DNA of 64,000 bases from Piper betle (taxonomy: Eukaryota; Streptophyta; Magnoliopsida; Piperales; Piperaceae). The stretch is from NCBI GenBank assembly GCA_033002965.1, contig JAURVB010001933.1, positions 1 through 64,000 of the forward strand, written 5' to 3'. Numbering within the stretch: position 1 is the stretch's first letter; each line of letters starts with the position of its first letter. Shown piece by piece: positions 34,478 through 53,378 of this stretch. Under the pieces are notes generated by a model that had not been told where the DNA came from, did no database searches, and worked only from the letters and a program-made list of their open reading frames with translations. The translations under genes and the position numbers were made by a program.

Positions 34478-36228
34478 GTATTTCTTGATAACCTTGAAAG
34501 CTGTAAGTGTACATAACAAATTCTTGTTCATTTGTTTAGGCATGTATCTATTTATTATCCATTTTTTCCAGAGTAAGTGTGTTAGATTATTAGTCTTGAA
34601 GAAGCTTAATTGTGCAAGTGGCTTTTAGTATGAACGTGATTTTTTTGCTCTGGGACGAACATTTTCCCCCATGACAATCCTTCCTATCTTTTTCATACTT
34701 CCCCTCTCTGCTGCCAAATTAAAAGCTTTCTTTCTTTGAAAGATGTTTTACGATACTAAGTAGCTCAACATGCTTCCTGTGTAGCTCAACATGTTTTGCA
34801 ACCATATGCCTTTGATTGTTGGTTGGCTAGTTCAAACAGAAGGATACAAGAGGAAGATGTGAAAACAGTTTTTGTATTTTAACATGTCAAGAAATACTAT
34901 TTCTTTTCTTACTTGACTATATATGCAGCTGAGATTTAGTCCAGTGGTGCTTTTCCAAGGAAATTTATTTTAAGTAGAGAATCATTGTCAATGGTAAGTA
35001 AAACAAATGTTAGCAGGTAGACAGCCAATAAACTTTTATTTAGGCAGAACATTAGACGTGAATAAGGCAAAACATATAGATGTGGAAGAACAGAACATAT
35101 CTTTGGCAATGTGATACAGCGCGTCGAATATGCACTGAAATGTTGTTGACGACCTTACAATGGTTTTGATGACTGTTTTCAACCGTTGATTGTTGAACTG
35201 GCTTTTTTGTTTGTACATATGGAGTATTACTAGTAGAAAATGAGTTTTCTGTCGCTGAAATTTTCAATGAAAAATTTGCCACTAAGTTGTCAGCAATATT
35301 GGATGATAAAATAATTTATCCCCGGATAATCACGGAAATATTATTACATCTAAATAGTTCCTGAATATTTCAGTGACAATTTAATTACTCACTGAATAGA
35401 TACTATTTTTCTATGTTAATGTCATAATTTAGCCACCAAATTAACGGTGACATCATTTTTATAAATTAATTATTGAATTGCCGTTAAATATTTTGGTGAT
35501 AATTTAATTAGTTATCAAGTAGACACTGAAATTCTGTAACCTAAATTACGGTAGCTGAATTCAAAAGCAGCTGCCTTTAGATCACTGAATGGAGACTGAC
35601 TGCCTTATTTGCCTACAACGTTGTAAATACGTGATAGATTTTGCAGTACTCAGATTTTTTTAATGATTCTTAAGTTATATAGTTCAAAATACGATTGTGC
35701 AGAGCTCCAAAAGAAATCATTTTTTTTATAAATATACTGCAAGGTTAAAAGAGTAGAAGATTAATTCAATTGAATAATTTGCTCTAATAGACACAAGAAA
35801 AAATATTAGCAATTTCCATAGCAAAGTCCAAATTTCTTCTTTTCATTTCCTTTTACTCAAAGTCATTGTAAATACCGAGTCCCATTTCCTATTCCATCCA
35901 AATAAGCTAATCTGGAAAAAAAAGATACAACTAAAAAATCTGCTTGCACCACTCATAAAATTTTCACACATCATACACAAATTATACTCAAGACACAGTC
36001 TTTCTTAAAAAATACTCATCTTAAAGAAAGAAAACCTATTTCAATCATCAAACGTAAAAGCTACAGAAATTCAGCAGCCAAACAAGCAAACTTAAAAATG
36101 GGTAAGCAAAAGCAAAGGAAAATTTCCATTATCAACCAATTTACAATATTAACAAGCTCGTACACAGTGTATACAAGAAATTAAGGAAAGACAAGGAGAT
36201 GGGTCGGGAAGGTTGATACCGGTTGGTA
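34478..36228. other. No gene recognised
   Basis: This is where the remaining exons of the START-domain gene would be expected, but none was seen. The sequence is AT-rich with only chance frames. The stretch 35230-35560 contains repeated ATTTCAGTGA/ATTAGTTA-like words typical of an old non-coding repeat. Confidence 0.4.
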
Positions 36229-36236
36229 AGTAGAAG

Positions 36237-36880
36237 GGGTGCTAATCGAGCGAGCGAGCCGAGACTCGACCTGTGTTCGAACTCGGCTCGAATAGTTCGA
36301 AACTCGTTCGAACTCGACTCGAGATCGAACGAGTTTTAAACATATATGCTCAAGTTCGACTCGAATATCTTTTATGTGTTCGAGCTCGACTCAAGCTCGA
36401 ATACACTTAAACTATTTAATTTTCCTGAGCTCGAACACAGCTCGTTCGTGAGCTCGAAACCGGCTCGATTAAAAGTCAAAAGTACATCACTTAAAAAAAT
36501 GCTATCAATGTGGATTGAACCCACAACCTTGATGTCATCAACTTGAATACTTACCATCTCAACTATCTCACATCTTTGTTATTATATTGTATATATAAAT
36601 AAATAAATATAATATAATATAATATAATATAGTATAAAAACTATATTATTATATTATTTTATCGAGTCGAGTTTGAGTCGAGCTACGAGTCGAGTTCGAG
36701 TCAAATTCGAGTTATAACCGAGTCGAGTCGAGTCGAACACGGCCTTGTTCAAGCTCGGCTCGTAAGATTCGAGTTCGAGTCGAGTTCGAGCTCGAGCATT
36801 TAAATGTCGAGTTTTGAGTCGAGTCAAGCCGAGCTGAACGTTAAATGCTCACGAGCTGGCTCGCTCAATTAGCAACCCTG
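36237..36880. mobile_element. hAT-like MITE, copy 2, with 8-bp target duplication
   Basis: It begins GGGTGCTAATCGAGCGAGC and ends GCTCGCTCAATTAGCAACCCTG, so the termini are inverted repeats; the right end read inward begins CAGGGTTGCTAATTGAGC. It is flanked by AGTAGAAG at 36229-36236 and 36881-36888, an 8-bp duplication as made by hAT elements. The left end seems to lack the first CA. The interior is rich in TCGAGT/GCTCGA words and in short AT repeats (36600-36660) and has no coding frame. It is related to the copy at 33433-34097. Confidence 0.78.
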
Positions 36881-36888
36881 AGTAGAAG

Positions 36889-37892
36889 AGGATAGGAAAG
36901 CACTACCATCTCTGCTTCTCCACCAATTTGCCCACAATCTCCACTTCTTCTAGAGCTTGCATGGGAAAGTGATGTTGTTAGCACTTAGCAGCAGTTTCCG
37001 GCAAAAATATGAATGTTTGTGATTGGTCAGGCCGTTTCCCCTTAAGCCTGACAGTTGACGACGGGCGTTTGCAGCCGGCGTCTCCATGCTCTTGTTTTTT
37101 TAATCATAAAATCTAAAAACAAAAAATTAAAATGTTTTGGAGAATGACCAAATTTTAAGTTCAATTAGATTAATCTGAGCTCAATTGAATAAAGAACGTC
37201 TGATTCATCTAAATAATAGAATTTGGAAAAATAGGAGATCAACATGTTTATGATGGAATATGAGCATACTACATTACATGTTATTGTTTTTTTCATTTAA
37301 ATTTAAATCATATAATTTCTAAATAAACTAATTTGATGAAATATCCCACACACATAAACTACTTTATTTATGAAGTATTATTATTATTAATTGTGGATGT
37401 AACTTACATGGTCACGTGCATCAAGTGACCCAGTAATAAGAGCATCTTTATTTATTTATTTATTTAGATAAAAATTATTAAATTAGTCTCGCATCTAATA
37501 TTTATGAAAATAAAATCTAATTTATTAATCACGATATGCTTATAAATTTTTAACTTTATTCAACCATTTTAAAAAGGCTTAAACCCATCAATTTACATTA
37601 GTGTCGGGTTCATTACATTGCACAAATTTTTAAGGTTAATATTAAAAAGATGATGATCTAGGAGGGTAAGTTATTTTACTATAAATCTACTATAAATAAG
37701 ATTGAATGTATTAGTGAATTTAACTCTAATTTTGTGTGAATCCAATTTACAAACAAATTGTATGCCTATTTTCCTACTCTTCAACTATTCTTTGATATTT
37801 CGACTAGCTCAGCTCACTTGATAAATAAACACATGGATGAAGATAGAACAATGGATATAAAATATAAAATATAAAATATAAAAATATAAAAT
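36889..37892. other. AT-rich intergenic DNA, no gene seen
   Basis: No recognisable coding sequence. Short TTTA and TTATTA tracts occur (about 37375-37390 and 37446-37466). A degenerate AAATATA repeat at about 37856-37895 abuts the left end of the next MITE-like element. Confidence 0.45.
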
Positions 37893-38576
37893 AAAAAAAT
37901 AGCCCAGTTTCAAATTATTCTTTAAAAAATAATCAAATTTTAAAAATTGTATCAGATATAGCCATGTCTCCAATTTTCATTTTACATATAAGCCAATTCA
38001 TATATTTTAATCGTCTTTAACTCATAATTTTTACTATATTGACACAAATACCCTTATTGAACTTCAAATTGTATTAAATATATTTTCTTACATTTCATAA
38101 GATGAATGATATTTATTTTTTTTAAAAATATTTATTTAAAGTTAAAATATATTAGATAAAAAACTTTTTAAGTTATAATATGGCAATTTTAAATTCAAAT
38201 TTCAAGCACCCAAAATTTATATATTTTATTTCCTTTTTATCTTTTACATTTTAATGGCCTCCCAAAAGTTAAAATAAAAATAAAAATTTTACTTTTGGCT
38301 TTTTACCTCATCAATAATATAATTTTAGAGTCTATTCGTCATTTATTAGTCAATCTTTTTATTTTTTTATAGGAAGTTAGTAAATATTCAAAATTGTACT
38401 TATTATGTACTTTTGGTTAATAAAAATGAGTTTTTACGAGTATTTTTTTCATTGAATGAAAAATAATGAGATTTGGTTATCATTGATGCAAAAGTTTTTA
38501 AAAACGACTATACTTGATATAATTTGGAAAATTTGGCTATTTTTTAAATGATAATTTGAAACTTAGTTATTTTTTA
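37893..38576. mobile_element. MITE-like element with ~70-bp terminal inverted repeats
   Basis: The left arm (about 37896-37964; AAATAGCCCAGTTTCAAATT and on) is an imperfect inverted copy of the right arm (about 38507-38576), which read inward begins AAATAACTAAGTTTCAAATT and contains AAATAGCCAAATTTTCCAAA. The element is about 0.68 kb, AT-rich and non-coding. Target duplications are obscured by the AT-rich flanks. Confidence 0.7.
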
Positions 38577-41500
38577 TATCATCTCAATATAAAAATAGAA
38601 AAGAAAAAACAAGGTGATTTCGACCTACACAATGTAGTCCGAGTTAGCTAATAACAGTATCGATTAATTAATTCAAACTTGAATACAAGTTAATTGTGCA
38701 TTGAATGGTAGACATTATTGTTATTATTATTATTATTTTGTAAAGAATATTTCGTCAATAAGTTAGTTTAGCTTCTTAAGAATTTTAATGTATGATTGGT
38801 CTATATTATACATTACAATTGAAATATTTTAGTTTTAATAACAAAATTTTAGTGTAAAAGATTCTAAGGAAATGGGTTGAAGTACACAAGATGAAGTTTT
38901 ATGCATGAGTACTAACAGAATCATTTCAAACTTGAAACTAAATTAGTTGAGTTTGATCCATGTAAAATTCTGTTAAAACTTAGAATTTAAATATTGTATC
39001 ATAATAAATACATAGTTGTACATATGATACTTTATACTCACATTTAAATCGGGTATAGTTTATCCTTTTGTACAAGTTTGAGTGGTACCTGTATTTTTTA
39101 ATATAAAAATTTTACAAAATTTGGTTTTTGTTGAAAATTCCTGTATTTTAACCCGTATCTAATAAAATATTTATGACAAAATATATTTTTATAATTTATA
39201 AAATATTTTAGAATCTAGGCCTCTTATTCAACCCGCTTTGATCCAGATGAACCAAATATACCCAATTCGAATCTGCCTTCTCTTTAAAAGTATAGATATT
39301 TATACCACAATTTTAATCTATATTCTCCTTGAAAGTGGAGACATTTTCTACAACGACTTGAATTGTAGCTTATAAACCAATAAATTATCTAAAAAAATAA
39401 CATCGAATATTCTGATAACAAATTTTTTTTAACAAATAATACGCTCGGATTATAACATTTTTTCAATCAACTAGGTTATAACAAAACCTATAATGAAATA
39501 CTCTTTTTTGACCATTACTATAAATATAATACAAGCAACACATATGCCACTTAAACACGAGTTTTAAAAGGCATTTTTAAAGAAAATTCATATAAAATAT
39601 ATATTACAATGCATATATGTATAATGTTTTTACAGCTGCAAAATAAAATATCGTAATAACACTTTAATATTTTTATTTATATCATTGTTACATGATTTTC
39701 GAAATGAGCTGATTGATAAAAATAAAGATGATTTTTAAAGATACAAACCTTCAAAAAAAGGGGGGGTATAATTGATTATAGCCTATATAACTAATTCAGA
39801 CCTTTATTTTACCATTTATATTTATTTAAGTTTCTTAAATATAATAAAAAATTATTTTTATTCTTCTTCAAAAGTATTTAATAATAATAAGTTTATCTAG
39901 ATACTTTTTTAATGAATCAACTTGTACAATACATGCGCATTGAGCGGGAATCTTGACTAATTTTGTATGATAATTAGTACAACATTTAAACTATGACAAT
40001 AATTCCTCAATGAGCAATGAGCACCTCTTTTTAAGATTCAATTTATAAATGTTAAATCACAAAGAACTCCATAAGCATTAAAAAAGTACCAAAATAATTT
40101 ATTTTTAGTTTTCATTCTTTCCTCCCTGTGCTAAAGAATATAAGCTTGGAAAACAAAAGAATAAAGAAAAAGTGCAAGTTTCCAAATGAATAAGGCACAG
40201 AAATGCCCAGTTCAAAAAATCTTTGTGGGTACAAAAAAGTTGAGCTTACGAGGCTTCCATGGCTGAAATCAAAGATAACAATATTAAAGGAGCTGGTGGG
40301 AGAGGTGATCCTCGAACAAAATATCCCTGGTCCCTTTCCCATGGCATAGCCACATATACAAGAAGACTCCACCTCTTTGTCCTATCCCTTTCTGAGTGTG
40401 AACCATACTCCATACATATAAACCTGATCTTGTGCTGGGTCTGTATCTCTTCCCACTCTGGTGAATTGCCCGATTATTCCTACTTTGGATTATTCATAAC
40501 TACCTTGCATGTCAGACGAAATAGTATAGGTAATACAGGACTACATGAAGAATATCCCTGCTTGACATAGTTTAATCTGGTCACAAATGTTAAGATAACC
40601 TAGCTGCCCAAGTCTCCCGTGTTGTGAGGTCTTGGGTTTGTACATAAATGTTGGAAGCATTCACGAAGGAAGCAACTTGACATTTTTATTAATGGAATTC
40701 AGAATGGTACCAATGTCACGTGGTAGGTGACTGTACAGTTAGAAACATCAATTGACTTGTTTATTGTTTCGATCACTCTGTGTATTGCCACCATTTTATT
40801 TTATGTATGTATAGAGAAAATTTTAATGGGGAAGCTTCTTCTGGGATGCAAAGGTGGAGCTGAGTAGGATCGGTGGCTGTGAATTAATTATTGCTCATTG
40901 ATGCTTCGTGTTATCCTTTGTCAATGTAGTCCTTGAGCTTGCACAACCTAAGATCCTCTTTTAGCCAAAGCCCGCATCAGTGGTCAGCTAAATCATATTA
41001 AAACATCCATTGATAGATAAGTGGTTAAATACTTAATCTTCATGTTTGTGAAAATAGAGCATTTAACCGTGATACAGAAGCAACAAGAATGTCACACTCG
41101 CAACTCTTCTTCCAGGTGGCTCCATGTTTTCGACCTTGCACACATATTTAAGAATTCTTCGTAGAAGCGTCAACCAATATCCTTATCATCAGAGCAACTT
41201 CCCCATCACTTACCATCAACACGAATACTTATGAATGGTAAACGAACCTTGCATGTTTTTCTAAACGTGCATTTTCTTCTCCAATAACTTTTCTGGTCTT
41301 CTCCGATATATTTAATGGTAAAAGACTTGGCTGTTCTGTCAACCCATCCTTCCTCTTAACTACACGTTGATCACCTGCAACAATTTAACGGAGAAGAGAA
41401 GGAGAAGAATTCCGCACCTCGTTAAACACGTCGGGTCATAGTAAACAAATAACACAACTCCTAAGCTAGCATTTTGGAGACAAGACATGAGTACAAGACA

Positions 41501-41759
41501 ACAAAGCAGATGACGCAATACCATTCAATTATTTTTCACCATGGCCAGCTACCCATGTCACTGGCAGGCTGCTATGTTCGGCCATTTTAATGGCGGGAAG
41601 TGGTCAAAAGGAGGGAGCTAAATCATTGTTTTGAACTGTTGTGTAATTTGCACGTGCTGTGCGTCGTGAGGTCGAGATTCTTCGTCTTCCAACTTGCCTT
41701 CATTGATGCAGGACGCTTCCTTGCTATATGCTGTAGTTGCTCCGCATAGGATGTAGGAC
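38577..41759. other. Long AT-rich intergenic stretch, no gene seen
   Basis: No family similarity in any frame. It contains an ATT repeat at about 38716-38742. Frames of 86 and 103 codons overlap each other on opposite strands at 40112-40570 without recognisable motifs. The sequence becomes less AT-rich towards 41500-41760, approaching the glutamate-receptor-like gene. Confidence 0.45.
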
Positions 41760-42525
41760 GGCGTTCTGGGGAAGAAGGTGAAAAGGGTTAAAGCGAAAAG
41801 GAGGTGTTGAGGTTGTGCCTCTGTCTAGTAGCGGAAGGAAGCGGGTTCTTTGCCTGTTTTCCAAGACTCTTGCTTTTGATGCGTCTTTGTTATTTGGATG
41901 TGTCCTGTTCCTGCTCTCCTTGCCTTTCTTGCGATCTTATGAGGTTTGTTTTTTATTTGTTTTTAATTATGAAAGTCCATAAAGGGTGTGGTTTGATGAT
42001 TGCCTTGAGATTTCTTGTTAGTATAGTGGAGCTAGCTGTTACTTGATTTTGCGAGAAATTTTAATGTTGTGTGTTTTTTTTTTGCTTTTGTTGTGTGGTT
42101 TTGGCTATCTTTGGATCATGTAACATTGTTGGTTTTTACTTTCAATCCACTGTTTACATGCCTTTTTTTTTTTTGGGTAGTAATTGTTAGCAGTGGATAA
42201 CTGAAGCGTTAGTGACTCATTGACATTTTCTTTTGTTTTTCAGGGTACTGGCTCTTCAGGTGTTTGGTTTATTTTTTCTGCGGGGGCTAACATAAATGCT
42301 CTTGCAGCTCCTACTTAGAGCAGAAATTTTTACTGAGAATTCTTCGGTGGTGGTACTCTTGAAATTCAGTTATTTAAAACTTGACAATTTTACTAGTCTG
42401 GCCTTGTCTTTTGGGTCTGCATGCGTTGAGAAACTCTCTTTTATGGCATCTCGAAGGCAGGCCGTGTCTGCAAAGATGTTGAGTCTTTAGCGGCAATAAG
42501 TTCATTCCTACATTTCGGTGGACTT
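41760..42525 (+). promoter_or_regulatory. Likely promoter and spliced leader of the GLR gene
   Basis: The region just upstream of the receptor start codon has splice-like signals without coding sequence: a possible donor near 41943 (GAG/GTTTGT), T-rich acceptors near 42242 (TTTTTCAG) and 42306 (CTTGCAG), and a purine-rich possible leader exon around 41760-41943. These suggest one or more untranslated exons. Exact transcript borders cannot be set from sequence alone. Confidence 0.35.
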
Positions 42526-47750
<5,225 letters not shown>

Positions 47751-47982
47751 ATCTGTCATGAAGGTGTTAATTGCATCCTTTACGAGTTGGAGCAAAGCCA
47801 CCTTATAGCTGACTTGAAGCAACTTTTTGTGACTGGTAATGCTGGTTTTGTCCCTCTGCAGCAAAATTCATTTTGTTTCGTGTTTTGTTCGAAGCACCTC
47901 GAAATAGAAATCATGTTCCACAGTAATCTTCTGAGGATTCTGAAGCCGATTGTCCCCAATGCCATTTTATTGCTAGAGAATG
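47751..47982 (+). other. 3' flank / likely 3' UTR of the GLR gene
   Basis: A 232-bp stretch between the receptor stop codon and the first base of the LTR element. It is the likely 3' untranslated region. The retrotransposon inserted immediately downstream and may supply or disturb the polyadenylation region. Confidence 0.5.
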
Positions 47983-49587
47983 TGTAAAAACCGCGACCCG
48001 TGTCAGGGTTTTATAGTTCAAACCGGTCGGTTCGACCGTTATATTTTCGAGTCAAGTAGTTTCAAAACACATGTACTTAGCTAACGCCGGTCGCGTGTAT
48101 GAGCTATGAGGTTCATGTGTACTCAAGTTTATGATGATGACGTCATGAATACAGTAGAAAAGAATGAGTTATCAGAGTATACGAGAGTATGCAATATTCT
48201 TTCTTTTTTATGTATTTGATAGTAAAAATAGTTTTAGGCTAAGTAACGCATTAGGATGCGTTATAAGGCAGTTTGGGTGGGTTATTAGTTATAGAGCATG
48301 TCATTTGAATGTTGTGGTGTTTGTTTTATTTTATGAGATTTTTTTCAATTTTTTTGGATTTTTTAAAGATTTTATTCCGAATTAGTTAATATTCTTGACT
48401 CGAGCTAGTGTAGAGTCAAGTCTTATTTACGATTTTGCCACCAATCACCCCGACACTTCTCTTCTTCACCCCCCTCCAAACCCTAGCCACTGCTATGGGT
48501 TGTTGCCACTGCCGTTGACTCCACCCAACCGCCGTTCGTCGCCGCCCAGCCCCCGCCATGTTGTCGTTGTGACATCTTGATCACCCCCGACCACCGTCCA
48601 ACCGCCGTGATGCCACAATTGCCCCACAATTTCCCTGCTGCTCTCGTCAATGATTCACCGTCGTTTGTGCCAGATTGCCGCCACTGAGGCTGGTCGTGGG
48701 CCTAATTAGAGTACCCGACCGCCCCGGCCGAACTCAACGCCACCGTCGGTGGTCATTGTCGTCACCACCATTGGGTCGAGCTCGCCGAGACAGTGCTGAC
48801 CCTTACCCCTAATTGCCCTACCAGAACAACCGCCGAAAAGGTACCGGAAAGCCGCCGAAAGTCACCGGAAAACTAGATTCACCAAAATTCGTCGGGAATT
48901 AGCTGATCATCGTCTGAATCCTTCCAGTCGAACTTGATCGAACTTCGGACGCCGCCAAGCGCCAAATTCAAGCTCTAAGACATGCGACGAAACCTTAGTC
49001 GTCGCTAATTGCCAACGATGCACAAGGTATAATTTATTTTAGTTAATTATTTAAAAGTAATGATTATTAGTACAACATGCTAGGATGATATGATTGAATG
49101 ATTGATGTGTTTGATGATTTTATGTTAATAAAAAATATGAATGTGTGATTGTGTGATATTAAAACGAATGCTAAGGAATTAATTAAGTAGACTAAATAAG
49201 TACTGTAATCTAATGCAACGTAGAGTAGGAAAACTTATACTGATTATTATTGATGTGTGTTGATTGATGCATGGTTGATGTGAGTATGCTATAGGATGTG
49301 TGAATGCATCATGAGCGGGTGTTAGTATTTAGTTTTAATGTGTAAGTACAAAGTAGGAGGTCGCCGCCTAGGCACGAGGACACGCTTGGAGCTTTTACGA
49401 AGTCTGTTTAGGACTTGTCCTTGTTTTATGTTCCATCTTATTGCAGGTTTGTTTTGTTACATGCAGGCCAAGCTAAGTGGCATTTTATTGGATCACACTT
49501 AACCCAGGCCATTTAGTCAACCAGTTTTCCAAATTAATAACCCTCGAGGATGAGATCCCTTAAGTTTGTTTTCGAAACTCAGATCAA

Positions 49588-50064
49588 GCGAGTATGTGCC
49601 CGTCGAAGCCTCCGACAACCATACTACGTAAGTGGCATGTGCCAGTCGTAAGCTAGAAATACCGAAAACCATGTTATGCTAGCGACATGTGTCAGTCAAA
49701 GCCGTCGACAACCATGCTACGTAAGTGGCATGTGCCAGTCGTAAGCCAGAAATATCGAAAACCATGTTATGCTAGTGACATGTGTTAGTCAAAGCTGCCA
49801 ACAATCATGCCACACAAGTGGCATGTGCCAGTAGTAAGCCGGAAATACCAACAACCATGCTATGCAAGTGAGCATGTGCCAGTCGAAGCCGCCGACAACC
49901 ATGCTACGCAAGTGGCATGTGCCAGTTGTAAGCCAGGAATCTCGACAACCATGTTATGCTAGCAACATGTGCCAGTCGAAGTCGCCAACAACCATGCTAC
50001 GCAAGTGGCATATGCTAGTATTAAGCTGAAAATACCGACAACCATGCTATGCGAGTGGGTATGG
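49588..50064 (+). repeat. Minisatellite, five ~93-bp units, inside the 5' LTR
   Basis: The word CAACCATGCTACG or a close variant recurs at 49616, 49709, 49802, 49896 and 49989, a spacing of 93-94 bases. Each unit contains two diverged half-units of about 46-47 bases sharing AACCATG, GCATGTGCCAGT and CGAAGCC/CGTAAGCC words. The LTR copy at 54634-57573 has no such array at the equivalent place, so it is an amplification private to this copy or subfamily. Confidence 0.9.
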
Positions 50065-50462
50065 AAGTAATAGAAGGGCTTAGGATACAACAATAGTCCC
50101 AAGGGACCAAAAAGTGAAATGAGAAAATGCCGAAGCATCAGCAGTAACAGATCAATTCAGTTAAAGATGATTTCAGTTCAGTAGATGTTCAGAGAATTCA
50201 TGATAAATATCAAAATGTTTTCTTTTATATGAGAGTTTGCTCTCATAGTTAATTTGTTATAGTTATATTTTGGACCAGTAACGCTCGATACTGATATTTT
50301 CCTTTATATATATGTTGGTGAGGATTAAATATTGAATATGTCGGCTTGGATGGAGGAGCAGTGACCAGCCTTGCACACACCTACTTATGCTCACCAACGA
50401 AATGTTTGTTTTAAATGTTTTGATTGTTCTGTTATGTTTATTATGAAAAATGAAACTCTTAT

Positions 50463-52150
50463 TGTAACACCCCATTTCGGCTCACCCGTGAACCGACCCG
50501 GAAATGTCACCGACGACTGAACCGTTTGCTAATCTACTGGGTTCGGTTAAGCCAACCCGGATCTGCCCTCGATGTCTCAAGATGGAGATGCAAACATGAA
50601 ATGCATGGATGGGATGCGTGGGTTCTAAAGTAGTCCTACATGCATGCTATGATGTGCAAGCAAAACAAAACCATGCAGCAGCAAGAAATTTTAATTAAAA
50701 ATTCATTAATTTTTTACGGAAAAACAGACAGAATCTCTCCTAAAAGTACAATAGGGGCCAACCTGTCCACAACAAGGGTATATAAATATTTTATCAAAAT
50801 ACGATAAAATATGACAATCTACCGTAGCATTCATCATTATCTCATTTGTTTTCATCTGAGCTGAGTCTGAACTCCAAGGCTTCCTACTCATTCACAATTA
50901 TCCGTTCGTTTCATAATAAGCAATTCATCAAGACAAAAACATCCTAATCATCATTCACACAGCATTAACACACCATCATTATACATTACACGCGGTAGGT
51001 ACATGTGTGCGCGGTTCCGTGCTGCTCCTTCGCAGTTCCGACAACTTTCATCCCTCGCATTTCTCACCTACATATATATAGAAAAACGTTAGCAACGGGT
51101 GTCATTGGTCTGGAAATAACTAATATCAAACTGGAACATGAGAGCAAACTCTCATGGAAAGCAAACCATCATATATATCTTCCTCAAGAACTCTCATAAG
51201 GGCAACTACAGAGGAACCGTCGAGCAGCTGACTCAACAGCATCCCAATCTATCTGGTACTGTGCCGCTCACGACACTTCTTTTTCAGTATTTCACGTAAA
51301 ACTTTTATCCTAAGCCCTCTCCGAACATCCATATCTCTCCTGGCCTTGAGCACGTAGGCCGAGTACTCTCAAACAGTCGCCTTTAGTACCCTTTGAACCA
51401 CAAGTCTGGACATGCGCTGTACTAAACAGTACCCGTAAACCTCCACGTCCTCCGGGTGTGAGGAACTCAAACGCGGAGTTGTTAGGATCCCTCGGGAATG
51501 GAACAGTCTGCTGGCACTAATCCAGAGCCCGCTTGGACTGTCACGGCATCCGCTCATGGTACGTGCAAGTCGATTCATCTCCTCTTGTCTCACTGAAAAC
51601 TCGATAAAATTATTTATAGGCCTGGGTCGGGATTTATTATAATAGGCCGGAAGGCAACTTGAGGTGGATCTTATTTTCAAAAACAAGCTCGAGGAATCTC
51701 ATCCTCGAGGGTTATTAATCCAGAAAATTGTTGGCTAAATGGCCCGAGTTAAGTGGGATCCGATAAAATGTCACTTAACTCGTCCTGCACATGATAAATC
51801 AAATACACAATAGAGTAGCATAAAAACAGAGAACGAGTCCTAAACGGACCTGGTAGAAGCTCCAAACAGGTTCACGCGCCTAGGCGGTGAGCTCCTACAC
51901 CGTACCTACACAATCAAGCTAAAAACTAACGCCCGCATGATGAATCACGCATCCTATAGCATGCACACACAATCAACACAATCATACATCAATCAACACA
52001 CATCAACCTATATCAATTCTAACAAGTCTACTTAGGCTAGTTTACATTAGATCATGATCATTACCTAGTTACCCTAATTAGTTTCTTAGCCTCCATTTTT
52101 AACACCACTCAATCAAACAATTTCATATTTCTATTCTTAATCAAACCTAC

Positions 52151-52188
<38 letters not shown>

Positions 52189-53378
52189 ACACACACAAAT
52201 CCTGGCATGCAATTCTAATAATCAATACTTTAAAATAATTAAATTAAAATAAATTATACCTCGCGTCGTCGAAAATTGGCGACGGCTAGGGTTTCCGTTT
52301 CGTGGCTCGAAACTCGAATTCGACACCTAGCGGCGTCCGAAGTCCAATCAGATTGGACCGGGTGCGTTCGGCGGATGATCCGGCGACTTTCCCATGAATC
52401 CAATTTTCCAGCAGATTTCGGCGAGCGGTTGGCGTTCTCGGCGATGATTCGGGACGGGGCAATCAGGAGGTCTATCGGCACCAGCTCGACGAGCTTGGTC
52501 CAATGGTGGTGTCAAACAAAGCAGTCGGGGCGGCGATGGCTGTCGGCGGCGGCGTCGAAAGTGGGTGGCGGCGGCGGCGTGCTCCGATCGGGGCTACGAC
52601 CGGCCTCGACGGAGGTCGGGATGATGGGGGAAACGTCGGAGACGGCGAGGGGTGGTCGTCAAGGTCACAACGGCAGCGGCGCACGCCCGGATGGCGGTAG
52701 AATCAATGAGGGAGGGTGTTGCGGCTTGTGGGGCAATTCCGGCGTCGTGGCGGCGAGATGGTAGCCGGGGTGGGTCGTGGCGGCACGGCGACTGCACGGC
52801 GAGGTGGGGCAGCGTTGATCGGCGGCTGTGCAGCATTGGCAGCGGTGGCGGCGACGACCACAGTGGGCGGCGGTGGTAGGGTTTGGGTGAGGAAGTGTCG
52901 GGAGGAGAGAAAAACACCCCTAGTGGCAAACTCATAAATAAGTATTGACTCGATTCCTACTCGAATCAAAATAATAACTAGTTCGTAATAAATTCTAAAA
53001 AAATCTAAAAAAATATGGAAAAATCTCATAAAATAAAACAAACTCAACAACATCCAAATGACATGCTATATAACTAATAACCCACCCGAATACCATCTAA
53101 CGCGTCCTAATGCGTTATTCAGCCTAAACTAATTCTACGATCACAACATAAAAAAAATAAAATCATCAACTGTATACTCTCATATCTACTGATAACTCAG
53201 TCTGCTGATGCGTATCTGATGCTATCATCAATACTTGGGTATACAAGAACCCTCATAGCATGTGCACACGGTCGGCCTCGGCCCCGCACACATGTTCTGA
53301 AAGCTGAACCAACTCGGACCACGGTCGAACCGACCGGCTAACAATTATAAAACCCTGACTCGAGTCGTGGGTTTTACA
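50463..53378 (-). mobile_element. Solo LTR of the same gypsy family (copy 2), nested
   Basis: A 2,916-bp insertion beginning TGTAACACCCC and ending GGGTTTTACA, flanked by CTTAT at 50458-50462 and 53379-53383 (5-bp target duplication). It lies opposite to the LTR it interrupts. It contains a TA repeat at about 52153-52182. Apparent frames of 60-160 codons in the GC-rich stretch 52254-52937 occur on both strands and have no family similarity. Confidence 0.92.

Noticed and set aside
49588..50064. Regular 93-bp repeats considered as a CRISPR-like array
   Set aside because: Units are adjacent without unique spacers, each unit is itself repetitive, and the genome is a plant's.
52254..52937. GC-rich frames up to 162 codons on both strands
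   Set aside because: Same part of the LTR as the frames at 29435 and 55049; non-coding LTR sequence.
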